From assembly GCA_026545225.1 (NCBI GenBank), contig CM048852.1, positions 8,976,501 through 9,040,500 of the forward strand: 64,000 bases of DNA, read 5' to 3'. Below, piece after piece: positions 47,132-58,379 of this stretch. The position numbers and the translations under genes were made by a program. The DNA comes from Cornus controversa. Lineage: Eukaryota > Streptophyta > Magnoliopsida > Cornales > Cornaceae. The notes under the pieces are model-generated. The model was not told the origin of the DNA, did no database searches, and saw only the letters and a list, made by a program, of their open reading frames with translations. Each line of letters opens with the position of its first letter. The stretch's first letter is position 1.

Positions 47132-50100
47132 ATGGGACAGCAGGGCCAGAGAGCACAGGGCCGTGCCTTTACTCTTATTCCATCAGAGACCTCAACAGGA
47201 CCGTCAGTAGTCCGAGGTATATTTCTTGTATCTAGTTTGTGGGCTAGGGTTTTAGTGGACTCAGGTGCATCGCATTCATTCATTTCATGTGCATTTGTTT
47301 GTGCTTTGGGGTTGGAGGTGTCATCTTTGGATTCGACCTTGTCCATTGATACGCCAGTTGGGGGTAGGGTGACTTTGAGTAGAGTATGCCGATCTTGCGA
47401 GATCGAGATATCAAGACACCGATTAGTGTTTGATTTCATCCTTCTCGATATGACTATCTTTGATGTGATCTTGGGTATGGATTGGCTATCGACCTATAGA
47501 GCCAACATTGATTGTTACAGGGGAAGAGTGACCTTGCATATGCCGGAAGGTGTTAGAATTTGTTTTGTGGGAGAGCGGGATGACTTCTACTTGTCGTCTC
47601 CACTTGGTTCTAGTGATCGGAAAGGGCTTGGGTATTTCTTGGCGAGCCTACTTGTTGATGGTGATGATGAAACACTTGGAGAGCTTCCTCGTGTAGTGTG
47701 TGAGTTTATGGATGTATTTCCAGGGGAATTGACACAGTTGCCTCCGAAACGTGAAGTGAAGTTTGTGATAGATCCTGCTCCAGGTACCGCGCCCATTTCT
47801 ATGGCACCGTACCGAATGACACCGGCTGAGTTGAAAGAGTTGAAGGACCAATTACAAGAGCTACTAGACAAGGGATTTGTACGCCCTAGTACATGGCCTT
47901 GGGGAGCTCCAGTTCTTTTTGCTAAGAAGAAGGACGGGTCTTTGCGGCTTTGCATTGACTATAGGAAGTTGAATCGGGCAATGATCAAAAATAAGTATCC
48001 CATGCCAAGGATAGATGACTTGTTCGATCAACTTAAGGGTTCGAGGTGTTTCTCAAAAATAGACTTGAGATCGGGCTACTATCAGTTGGGGATTAGAGAG
48101 GCGGACATTCCGAAAACCGCTTTTCGCACACGATACGGGCATTATAAATTTTTGGTGATGCCATTTGGGTTGACAAATGCACCGGCGGCATTCATGGATC
48201 TAATGCATAGAGTGTTCAATGCTTACTTGGACAAGTTTGTGGTTGTGTTCGTTGATGACATCCTAGTGTACTCATCTTCGGAAGGGGAGCACGAGGGTCA
48301 CTTGAGGATTGTGTTGCAACTCTTAAGAGAACATCAATTATATGCCAAGTACGAGAAATGTGAATTTTGGCTAGCGGAAGTGAAATTCCTTGGGCATGTT
48401 GTGTCCGAAGGAGGAGTTTCCGTAGATCCATCCAAGATAGAGGCGGTGATGGGTTGGAAAAGACCTAAGAGCATATTTGAGATACGTAGTTTCTTAGGAT
48501 TGGCCAGGTATTATCGGAGGTTTGTGAAGGACTTTTCGAGGCTAGCTGCACCTATGACGAAGCTTACCCGAAAAGGAGTAAAGTTTGTATAGGATTATGC
48601 TTGCGAGCATGCATTCATGGAATTGAAGAGTCGGTTGACTTCGGCTCCAATTTTGATCATTCCGGAACGTGGGTTGGGGTACACAATTTATTGTGACGCT
48701 TCACGACTCGGTTTGGGATGTGTGCTGATGCAAACCAAACGAGTAGTGGCGTATAGTTCGAGGCAATTGAAAACACATGAACAGAATTATCCATTACATG
48801 ATTTGGAGTTGGCGGCGGTGATCTTTGCACTTAAGGTGTGGAGACATTATTTGTATGGCGACAAGTTTGAAGTATTCTCGGATCATAAAAGTCTCAAATA
48901 CCTTTTCTCACAAAAGGATTTGAATATGAGGCAACGGAGGTGGATGGAGTATATGGAGGACTATGACTTCGACTTACAATATCATCCGAGAAAGGCCAAT
49001 GTAGTGGCGGATGCATTGAGTAGGAAGTCACATGGTAGCTTGGCTAGCTTAGCCATACGGGAGTGGAAGATGATGGAAGACATCTCAGAAATGGGATTAC
49101 ATTTTAGTGGAGATGATGGACCGGCGGTGTTATTTACTCTTATCGCTCAACCAACTCTTGTGAGTAGAGTGATTGAAGAGCAGAGGAAGGATAGTGAGGT
49201 TGAGACTATTCGCACACGGATTTTGGGTGGCGAAGTGGTGGAAGGATGGACAGTTCATTCAGATGAGAGCATGAGATTCAAAGGAAAAATGTTTGTTCCC
49301 TTAGTTTGTCGGGATGAGATTCTGAAGGAGTTTCACAACTCGAGACTAGCAGTACATCCAGGTGGTACCAAGATGTATCATAACCTACGTCGACAGTATT
49401 GGTGGAAGGGTATGAAAAAGGATGTAGCTCAGTTTGTGGCGAGGTGCCTCACTTGTCAGCAAGTGAAGGCCGAGCATCAGAGACCGGCAGGATTGTTGTA
49501 GCCATTGCCTGTGGCTATGTGGAAATGGGAGCATGTCACTATGGATTTTTGTGACGGGGCTTCCAAGGTCGAGGAAGGGTCACGACGCAGTTTGGGTGGT
49601 CGTTGACAGATTGACAAAGGTAGCTCATTTTATTCCCATTAGAGTGACAGATGATGTGGATACTCTCAGTAGATTGTATATTGAGCAGATCCTTAGGCTT
49701 CATGGCGTGCCAGTTTCTATTGTTTCAGATAGAGACCCGCGATTTACATCTCAGTTTTGGCAGAGTTTCCAGGCAGCACTTGATACGGACCTTCACTTTA
49801 GTATGACTTTTCATCCTTAGACGGATGGTCAGTCCGAGTGTACCATACAGATTTTGGAGGATATGCTACGGGCATGTGTACTTGATCTTCGAGGCAGTTG
49901 GGAGGATCACCTTCCTTTGGTGGAGTTTGCATACAATAATAACTATCAAGCTAGCATTGAGATGGCTCCATTTGAGGCTTTGTATGGTAGACCATGCAGG
50001 TCACCTGTCTGTTGGACAGAGGTTGGAGAGACAGTTTCTTTGGGACCAGATTTAGTTCGGGAAACTACGGAGAAGATCAAGGTAATCCGGCAGAGATTGC

Positions 50101-50582
50101 TTACGGCTCAGAGTCGTCAGAAAAGCTATGCTGACAGAAGACGGCGACCATTGGCATTTGAGGTGGGAGATCATGTCTTTTTGAAGGTCTCGCCACGGAG
50201 AGGTTTGATGAGGTTCGGTCGTAGTGGCAAGCTTGCACCACGATTTATCGGGCCATTTGAGATTTTGGATCGAGTAGGAGAGGTTGCTTACCGCTTGGCA
50301 TTGCCACCGTAATTGTCAAGTGTGCACAACACTTTCCATGTGTCTATGTTGAGGAAGTATGAACCGGACCCTTCACATGTGCTTGATTGGGCAGACCTTG
50401 AGGTGGAGGATGTGTCATACGAGGAAAGACTAATTCAGATTTTGGACACTAGAGAACAAGTGCTTCGGGGCAAAACCATTCCATTGGTTAAGGTGCTTTG
50501 GAGGCATCATGGGGTGGAAGAAGCTACATGGGAGCAAGAACAAGAAGTCCGCTCAAAGTATCCTGAGTTGTTCACCACTTGA
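47132..50582 (+). pseudogene. Element A pol: protease, RT, RNase H, integrase, chromodomain-like C terminus
   Basis: Protease with [12 protein letters not shown] and [10 protein letters not shown] with [31 protein letters not shown] and [10 protein letters not shown]; RNase H with [26 protein letters not shown] and [13 protein letters not shown]-type zinc domain ending [16 protein letters not shown]; integrase core with VVDRLTKVAHF, VSDRDPRFTSQF, and a YNNNYQASI-type region; then GPFEILDRVGEVAYRLALPP. The C terminus (LIQILDTREQVLRGK and PLVKVLWRHHGVEEATWE) is the diverged chromodomain of Tekay/Del elements, thought to guide integration to heterochromatin. Broken. Confidence 0.93.
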
Positions 50583-50615
50583 GGTACATTCTAATTTCGA
50601 GGACGAAATTCTTAT

Positions 50616-50628
50616 AAGGTTGGGAGGT
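50616..50628 (+). other. Polypurine tract of element A
   Basis: AAGGTTGGGAGGT directly before the 3' LTR. Confidence 0.85.
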
Positions 50629-51899
50629 TGTAGAGACCGTGCCCAATTTTGGCCGATTTTTCAATTTTTGTCATTTATTGCTTTAAATGCATTTTAAATG
50701 ATGTTTAACATGTTTTGAATGCGGGGAACATGTTTAGAGGGTTGGAATAGGGTTTTGGGAAGTTTTGGGGACTTTTGGCAAAAGTTGACTTTTTTGAGTT
50801 TGGTCAACCTAGGGGCGTGGGCCTTGTGGGCCCAGAAATTTTAAAAGTGTCAGAATGACTTCAAAATTAGAGGATAGCTTAAATAAAATATTTGACGCGC
50901 AACGGAGTTAATTTTGTGTCAATCTGAGTTACGGAACTCCGAAAAAGAGCCCGAGAAAGTTTTGCAAAAAGGTGATGGCAAACTAGTAATTAAGAAGAGG
51001 TCACTTAGCTATAAATACTAAGAGAGATCAGCTCTTCTCTCATTTTTCATCCCAGCAGCCGAGAGAGAGAGATATATACATATATATGTACAAGCTTCAT
51101 CTCCTCCTCTTCTTCACTAGATTTGAGGGCCTTAGAGTGAGATTTTGATTTCACCGAAGAAGGAAGAAACGATCTTCGCATCGAGGGCTCAAGATTGATC
51201 GGTTCAAAAATAATTTTGGAGGAAGTTGGGTTTTGAGAGATTGGGGAAAATCAATTGGAAGCTCTTCCAATTTGAGGTAGGGATGCTAGACTCACTTCTA
51301 CTTTGATCTTGTGGTCCCTTTCTAAATATCATAAGAGATAATTTTTGATTTCTTGAACCTAGGTCTATGTATATATGTATATATATGTATACCATGGTGA
51401 TTTATGCATGTATAAGTGTCCAACATGTTAGTTAGGGCTTATGCATAGTATGTATGTGCAAATGTGACTATAATGCTTTTGGTGAAAAATGTGTTTGTTT
51501 GATGAAAACATAAAAAATATGATTTTCTAGCAAAATCCATGAGCATAGTGATTTTCATGATGTGAGTGTGATAGCATTGTGACAATCTTGAGTTGGAAAG
51601 AAAATGCATTGATTTGATGAAAAATGCATGCATTGTGTGACTATGTGCATTGGTGTGATTATATGCACTATATGATGATTTTGGGGCATGAGTGTGAAAT
51701 TAAGATAAGGGGAAGGCCCCTAGGGTGAAAGACCCAAAACTTGGCCAAGAGGAGGTGCTCCCTTCGAGTTAGTAACCCGATAAAGCACAAGCAGAGTTTG
51801 GGTGCCGAAGAGACCCTTACTATTGGAGTGATGAGAAAGCCCCCTTTGGATTGATTTGGTGTGAGTTATATATATATATAAGTTGTGACTTGTCCAATT

Positions 51900-51947
<48 letters not shown>

Positions 51948-53395
51948 GTGTATTTGCATTTTATGTGAAACATCATGCATGATTTGAAAAATGTGGATGT
52001 TTGGGAAAAATGCATGAGCATGTGCATTCATGCATGGCTTACGGGTTAGAGTGGGGATGGGTGGATCATTTCTACTGAGCCGTTGAGATGCTCACCTCTT
52101 TATATAAACATTTTCAGATAAGGCGTCAATGGAAGACGAAGCATGATTAACTCTATGGATATGTTGAGCTTATTTTTGGACTTTTGCTCTTTTGAGATGT
52201 AGATAAATGTCCATGCTGGCTTGTGGCATGTAGACAATGGTTGTGGTGTTGCCTTTACATTTGTACCTTCTTATGTATGTGAAATCCAAATGTAATTGCC
52301 ACACTTGTAGGAAAGTGATTTTTGAGAAATGTATGTGTAATGGCTTCCTTCATTTGAGACTTGTTGAATGTATGCAAAAAAGGGCCATTTAAATTCTTAT
52401 ATGTATGGTTCCATGGATTATGTATGGATTTGGAATTTAAATGGATGAATGTATTCTTTTATCTCTTGTATCTTAATTTCGTGGATATGAAGGTTTAAAG
52501 TTGTGGATTTATGTGGAATCATGGTTGTAGGATCTCAATGTATAAGTTAGATTGCATGGTTGGGTTAATAAAGATCACCTTTGGACAAATGAGGATGGTT
52601 TGGTTCACTTGAATTTTATGTGCATTGTGAACTTAGGATGAGTTTTCTATGATTATGCAAGATTTGAGATTCAAATGTATAGGTTGATGTGTGAGTATGA
52701 TTTTATATCAATGGTAGATGATTTATATGAGTTATGAATGATCTAAGGTGGTTTGGTTGAGATTTGGGTTCAATTTGATCTTATATAGGTGTTTGGGAGA
52801 ATATGGGCAGTGCAGTTCGATTAATCGAGATGCCCATCTCGATTGATCGAAATTGTTACGAGATTTTATGAAGTTTTGAGTTTTATTTCGATTAATCGAA
52901 GTCCCAGTCTCGATTGATCGAAATATTGCAGGTCCAAGGTACCGAGGGGGTGTTTTCTTCGATTAATGGGGTCAAAATCTCGATTGATCGAGATGAATCT
53001 CGATTGATCGAGATTACTATTCACTGCAAGGTTCAAAAATTGTCCAGACTTCGTTTCGATGTAATTTCTTCGTTTTAAATCGGAATTGAGCGTGGTTTTT
53101 TTTTAAATTATGTATTTTTGAAAGCTCTATCCAATGGTATGGGTTTCATAATCAAATTCTATCTGTGTAAAATGTTGAGGTCCAGAACTTAGTGGTTTAT
53201 ATGTATGGAACCAAAGGTGAAAATCATTTGCAAGGGCCATTGATGATCTAATGCCACTTGAAGGGTGTGCATATATAATGCTTCCACAATAGAAATGATT
53301 ATAATGAGATTAAGGTGTGGGAACTTGAGGTGAAATTACGAATTCACCCCCGTTTCCCTCACTCCTAACCGGGTGTCGAAAACCGGGGCGTGACA
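50629..53395 (+). repeat. 3' LTR of element A
   Basis: 2767 bp. It is longer than the 5' LTR mainly because of a longer TA microsatellite (51903-51945 against 44279-44302) and an extra palindrome copy near 52990-53010. It ends TGACA, followed by the AGAGG target copy. Confidence 0.95.
52818..53010. repeat. Cluster of CGATTNATCG palindromes (3' LTR of A)
   Basis: Six exact matches at 52818, 52840, 52889, 52911, 52981 and 53001, and one decayed copy at 52960. One copy more than the 5' LTR, from a 20-bp local duplication 'cgattgatcgagatgaatct'. Confidence 0.93.
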
Positions 53396-53408
53396 AGAGG
53401 AAAAGATG

Positions 53409-53428
53409 GTCCCATCGGGCGTGCTAAA
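53409..53428 (-). other. Candidate primer-binding site of element E
   Basis: On the minus strand TTAGCACGCCCGATGGGACC lies a few bases inside the 5' LTR, where a primer site is expected. I do not assign the tRNA with confidence. Confidence 0.5.
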
Positions 53429-53432
53429 AATT

Positions 53433-54122
53433 TTTACACACAAATTTTGTGTCCAAAAATCTAGGAACAAAAATCAACAACAAATAAACAATTTTATTAA
53501 TTTTGGAAAAATGGGTACAATTCTCTGTGAATCTTTTCAAAAGAAAGATAAATTTCTCTTATTCGATCTCCTTGGTGATCCAGCTTCAAGGGCTGCAAGA
53601 GCTTGATCTTGAATTTGATTAAAACTTTGGTGAAGAACGACACGTGGATGATGTGCTTGTTATTCTTCTCCTTCAGGGTTTAGATGCTTTGGAGCTTTCG
53701 ATTTTGATTGAAGACTTCTGCAGAGTTTCAACTTTTTTTGAGAGTCTTCTGGTCCCCTTTTCCCTCACCCCTAGACCTTTATTTATAGGATCACTGGAGG
53801 GGTAGATTTGTAACTTTTTTTTCTTCTGATAATTATCCTATACTTATCTTTTATGATAATTTTGATAATTATCCAAAATATACATAATAATTATCTTTGT
53901 TGATAATTACATATATATATATATATATAATTATCCATTAGACCCATTTTCAAGTGGGCTTGGACTTCTCAGACAATTTAGAACAGCCCATAACTCATTT
54001 ATTTGTAGTGGGTCTGATCTTTAATTATCTGACTTATCGGGCCATATTTCAAAGTGGGCTAAACTGAAGATAAGCCCAAATTATATTTTGGGTTCATCAA
54101 GAATTTTTTTTTAATGTGTACA
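53433..54122 (-). repeat. 5' LTR of element E
   Basis: It pairs with 29000-29711 at about 90% identity by eye. It contains the minus-strand TATA box at 53780-53787 and a short TA tract. It ends TGTGTACA on the plus strand, followed by GGTAT, the right copy of the target site. Confidence 0.85.
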
Positions 54123-54832
54123 GGTATCTAATGTTAAAGGAGGCTATAAGGATTGGTAGGGGGCATATCAAGATTGCCAATACCTATTAAGGTATCCAAG
54201 GACAATAATGGTGGCATGTTAGGATTGCTTAGATTTAATAAAATACATGCTTATGTTTCTTTGTTCTAAACTTAAAGAATCTGTTCATTTTTGTATGATA
54301 AGGGTTTGTTGGAACATTGTAAAAGATAACATTTATTTTGAAAACATGAACTAGATAAGGAATAACCTGTATGTTGGGATGTAGTAGAGAGAGCTTGCTC
54401 ATGGGTTTAACCCACTTTGTTAATATTCCAGGTCCCAAGCCAGTTCCACTACGAGGATAGAGTCTTAGGGTTTGGTTGTGGCATACATCTCCTCTCATCA
54501 GTTACAGAGTAGGAACTTATTCTCTTCTTCAAGTTCAAACTATGAACTCTTTTGAGACTTTGGTTATTGGTTTTTAATTTAGAGTTAAAACTCTTATTCT
54601 TTCTGGTTAAGGGGTCTTTGGGTTACGGGACTTCCAAATTGTATTACCATACACGTACTTTATTTATTTAACGTTTTATTTTGATTCGGATGGACTTTCT
54701 ATTCCGCTTGTAAAATTTATTTCATTATGTATTTTGTACTTTATGGTTGTTGGTATCAGTTGTAAATAGCTCTCAGGTTTTGTGTATGAGATTGGGCCAC
54801 CTCATGCGCGAAATTTGTTGGGGAGTATTTCA
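54123..54832 (+). repeat. 5' LTR of element D, right part
   Basis: It resumes inside the 69-bp minisatellite exactly where the left part stopped and parallels about 60020-60728. It ends GTATTTCA, followed by a primer-type motif GTTGGTATTAGAGCA (54833 on), a variant of the initiator-Met form. Confidence 0.85.
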
Positions 54833-57778
54833 GTTGGTATTAGAGCATTTCAGGTTCATGTATTCGCGGGTCATTAGTGTGTGTCGTACGATATCTTCTG
54901 CATTACATTTTCTGATAAATAGAATCTAAGTATATGACTAATTATACGCTATACATTTTAGTTCATTTTAGGGGTAATATTCATATGCCACCCCATACGA
55001 GGAGGAATGTGAGCCAAAACAAGGGTCAGTTCTAATAAATTGTAAACTTGGTCATTGGTGAGATTATCTGGTATAGCCATTCAGCCGTGTAGTTCTCCAT
55101 TTAGTATTGCTATACTATTGGGGATTAGTACGGTTTTACGAGAACACTGTAGTCAGGTCACTATAAATATTGGTAGACTCAGGTTCTGGGCAGACTTATT
55201 GGTCTTGGATATGAAATCATATGATGTCATACTTGGGATGAATTAGTTATCGTATTATCATGCATATGTCAATTGTCATGATATCACAATTGTTTTTGTT
55301 ATATCAGGTCAGGAGATGTGTTTGGTTACTATGCCGTAATCAAATGGAGGGTTTAGTACTCACCCATTATTTATTAGTGAGGAGTCTCCGGAGGGAAATA
55401 CAGTTTCTATGGATTCCATTCTAGTGGTGTAAGACTTTCAGGATATGTTTTAGGAAATTCCAGGACTACCATCGAGCCATGAGATAGACTTTGTAATTTA
55501 CTTAGCTTCAGGCACTAGGCCTACTTCTAAGTCAGAGGAGGACCATGCCAGACATCTTCGTATCATTTTGCAGACACTGAGAGATCACTAGTTGTATGCA
55601 AAGTTTGAGAAGTGTGATTTCTGGCAGAGAAAGGTGAAGTTCTTGGGTCATATAGTATTTGAGAAAGGATAGCGGTTGATCCAAGCAAGGTGTCTGCGGT
55701 ATTGGAGCGGGGGCAACCTACCTCACCCAAAGAGATTTGTAGTTTTCTGGGGTTAGCTGGTTATTGTTGTTGGTTCATTCAGGGCTTCTCCAAGATTGCT
55801 AGCCCTCTCACCCATTTAACTAAAAAGGGTGTGCCATTTGTTTGGGATGATTCTTGTTAGGCAGCGTTGATAAGTTAAAGAGCAAGTTGTTAATTGCACC
55901 TGTACTAGCTACTCCTCAAATTCGATTTGAGTAATTGGTATATACCGATGCATCATTACAGGGTCTGGGTTATGTGTTGATGCCGGAGGAGAGATCGATA
56001 TCATACGCTTCAGGTAAACTTAAGCCTCATGAGCTTAATTGCCTGACTCATGATTTGGAGTTAGCAGTTGTGGTATTTGCTTGGAGGATGTAGAGGCATT
56101 ATCTCTTATGGGGAGACTTTCAGATTATTTAGTGACAACAAGAGTTTGCAATATCTATTCTCACAGAAAGAGCTAAACATGAGGTAGCGCAGGTAGTTGG
56201 AATTGATGAAAGATTATCATTTATCCATCCAATACCACCCAGGGAAAACGAATGTAGTAGCTAATGCACTCAATCGCTGGACTTTTGCTAGTCTTTCAAC
56301 TTTATTTGAAATAGAATGGAATGATTTGAGAAGCATTGGTGACTTAGATGATGTTTTCGTAGCGTGTGTAATGGTTACACGAACTATTATTCGAAGGGTA
56401 ATATCAGATCAGCTTACTGACTCGCAGTGCGTAGAGAAGGTGGCTGAATTAAAATTTGGAGAAATACTATTCTATACAGTAGGTACATATGGAGGATTGA
56501 GTTACAAGGGGCTGTTAGTGGTTCCTCACAATGATGACTTGAGGAGGGCAATGATGAGTGAGGCCCACAGTTCTCAGTTTTCGGTACACCCGGGAGGGGA
56601 TAAGATGTACCAAGACATGAAACAATAGTTTTGGTGGGCAGGTACGAAAAGTGATATAGTTATATTTGTTTCTAAGTGTAGCACATATCAGATGATCAAG
56701 ATTGATCACCAGAGACCGTTGGGATCTTTGCAGCCACTGCCTATACCAGAGTGGAAGTGGAAGAGCTGCTCTATGGATTTCATTGTGGGGCTTCCCACCT
56801 CACAATGAAATCATGATGCTATTTGGGTGATAGTTAACAGGTTGACAAAATTAGCCCATTTCTTGCCCGTATGCTCGAGTTACACGTTAGAGTAATACGA
56901 AGCTTTACATTGCAGAGATAGTGAAGCTTCATGGCGTGCATTTGTCCATTATATCGGATAGGGATCTGAATTTTGTATTGGGGTTTGGGAGAGTTTTCAG
57001 CAAGTGATGGGTATAGCTCTGCATCTCAGTATAGCCTATCACCTTCAGACCGATGGCCAGATTGAGAGGGTTAATCAGATTTTGGAGGATATGTTGCAAG
57101 CATGTGTACTCGGCTTCAAGGGTAATTGGGATATTTACTTGCCGCTAGTTGAGTTTGCCTATAACAATAGTTATCAAAAGACTATTCGTATGGCACCATT
57201 CAAGGCTCTGTATATGCACCCATGTAGGTCACCAATATGTTGGTTGGATGTTGGAGAGAATAGATTCTTGGGTCCTGAATTCATCTAGGGCACCTTCGAG
57301 AAAGTTGCTCTTATTAGTGTCAGTATGAGGACCGCGCAGAGTAGACAGAAGAGTTATGCTGACCGAAGAACTTGAGCATTAGATTTTAAGGTGGGGGATC
57401 AGGTTTTACTCAAGGTTTCTCCCATGAAGGGGGTGATACGGTTTTGGAGAAAAGGGAAGTTGACACCTCGTTTTGTAGGTCCTTTTATAATTACCGACAG
57501 AGTTGGGGCGATAGTGTATAGCCTGGCGTTACCAGACATGATGTACAGGGTGCACAAGATGCAACACATGTGGAGCAGATTTATTGTATTCTTGATCATA
57601 GGGACCAGGTTCTTCGTTCTAAGACCATTCCGTTAGTTCGTGTTCAGTGGAGCGACCACAATGAGACGGAGTTCACTTTGGAAAGGGAGGATGAGATAAA
57701 GGCAAAATATCCAGAGCTTTTTATTTCAGGTATGGGGTGAATTCCAAGGACAGAATTCCTCTTTTTAGGGGGGAAGAA
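54833..57778 (+). pseudogene. Element D internal region: decayed pol remains
   Basis: Only parts are recognisable: a protease-like segment (around 55055-55250, ending DVILGMN); short RT-end and RNase H segments (about 55540-56300, with a GKTNVVANAL motif); a zinc-domain segment (SSQFSVHPGGDKMYQDMKQ); integrase pieces (QTDGQIERVNQILEDML and LPLVEFAYNNSYQKTI); a GPFIITDRVG segment; and a Tekay-like C terminus before the polypurine tract (57767-57778). No gag was recognised. Heavily broken. Confidence 0.8.
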
Positions 57779-58348
57779 TGTAATACCCCGTAATTTTGAG
57801 GTCATTGAATTTTTAATCTAAATGATTTTTATTAATTTATTTATTTTATTATTTACTTTATTGGTTGAATTAAATTTTCGTGAGTGCTTTGAACTGTTTT
57901 ATTGGTTGGATTAAATTTATTGGAGTGCTTTAAATATTTTGGTATAGTTTACTTTATTTTATTTTATTTTATTTGGACTGGGTCTTTCTATTTTTTGCCT
58001 CTATTTTAATTTTGGATTGGGTTAGGGAGAAATCTGGGTTGAGTTGGGCTGGAATGGTTGGGCTAGGTGTATACTTATTTTTGATAGGTTAGGGTTTATT
58101 TTTTTATTATATTCTTATTTTTATTATTTTGGAGTTTATTTAGTTTTCTAAAAAAAAAAGAAAAGAAAATGGTGGTTAGGGTTTCTGTCATTCATTTTCA
58201 CGCATATAGAACGAAAGAGTGTAGACGTAAGAGAGAAGGGAGAGAAGGAGTGATTCGTAGGGACGAGTTTTGGTTGAGAAAAAGGCAAGTTCAAACTCTT
58301 CTCTTCCCCTTTGGATCTATAGACATATATACATACATGTTGCTGGAT

Positions 58349-58379
<31 letters not shown>

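Larger units (their letters stand above)
43008..53395 (+). mobile_element. Element A: young Tekay/Del chromovirus, plus strand, inserted in element E, broken
   Basis: The parts are: 5' LTR 43008-45733, initiator-Met primer site 45737-45748, gag, pol (protease, RT, RNase H, integrase, chromodomain-like end), polypurine tract 50616-50628 and 3' LTR 50629-53395. The flanking pentamers are both AGAGG (43003-43007 and 53396-53400), a perfect target-site duplication. Over the first 620 bp the LTRs differ at about 15 positions by eye, i.e. 97-98% identity. At 1.3e-8 substitutions per site per year this is near one million years, making it the youngest autonomous-type element here. The coding region looks nearly full length, with about five or six breaks. 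Confidence 0.95.
29000..54122 (-). mobile_element. Element E: Tat-lineage Ty3-gypsy retrotransposon with antisense cargo, minus strand, broken
   Basis: The parts read right to left: 5' LTR (53433-54122), candidate primer site (53409-53428), leader interrupted by element A, gag, protease, RT, RNase H, a second archaeal-like RNase H, integrase, a 5.9-kb 3' region carrying a plus-strand PMD gene-like block, a polypurine tract (about 29712-29721) and the 3' LTR (29000-29711). The target pentamers are GGCAT (28995-28999) and GGTAT (54123-54127), one transition apart. The dual RNase H arrangement is diagnostic of the Tat lineage. Without insertions the element would be about 14 kb. The LTRs are about 90% identical over 400 bp by eye, i.e. 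a few million years old. It is broken in many places. Confidence 0.85.

Noticed and set aside
54833-57778. Endogenous pararetrovirus
   Set aside because: Integrase pieces and flanking LTRs are present, which pararetroviruses lack.
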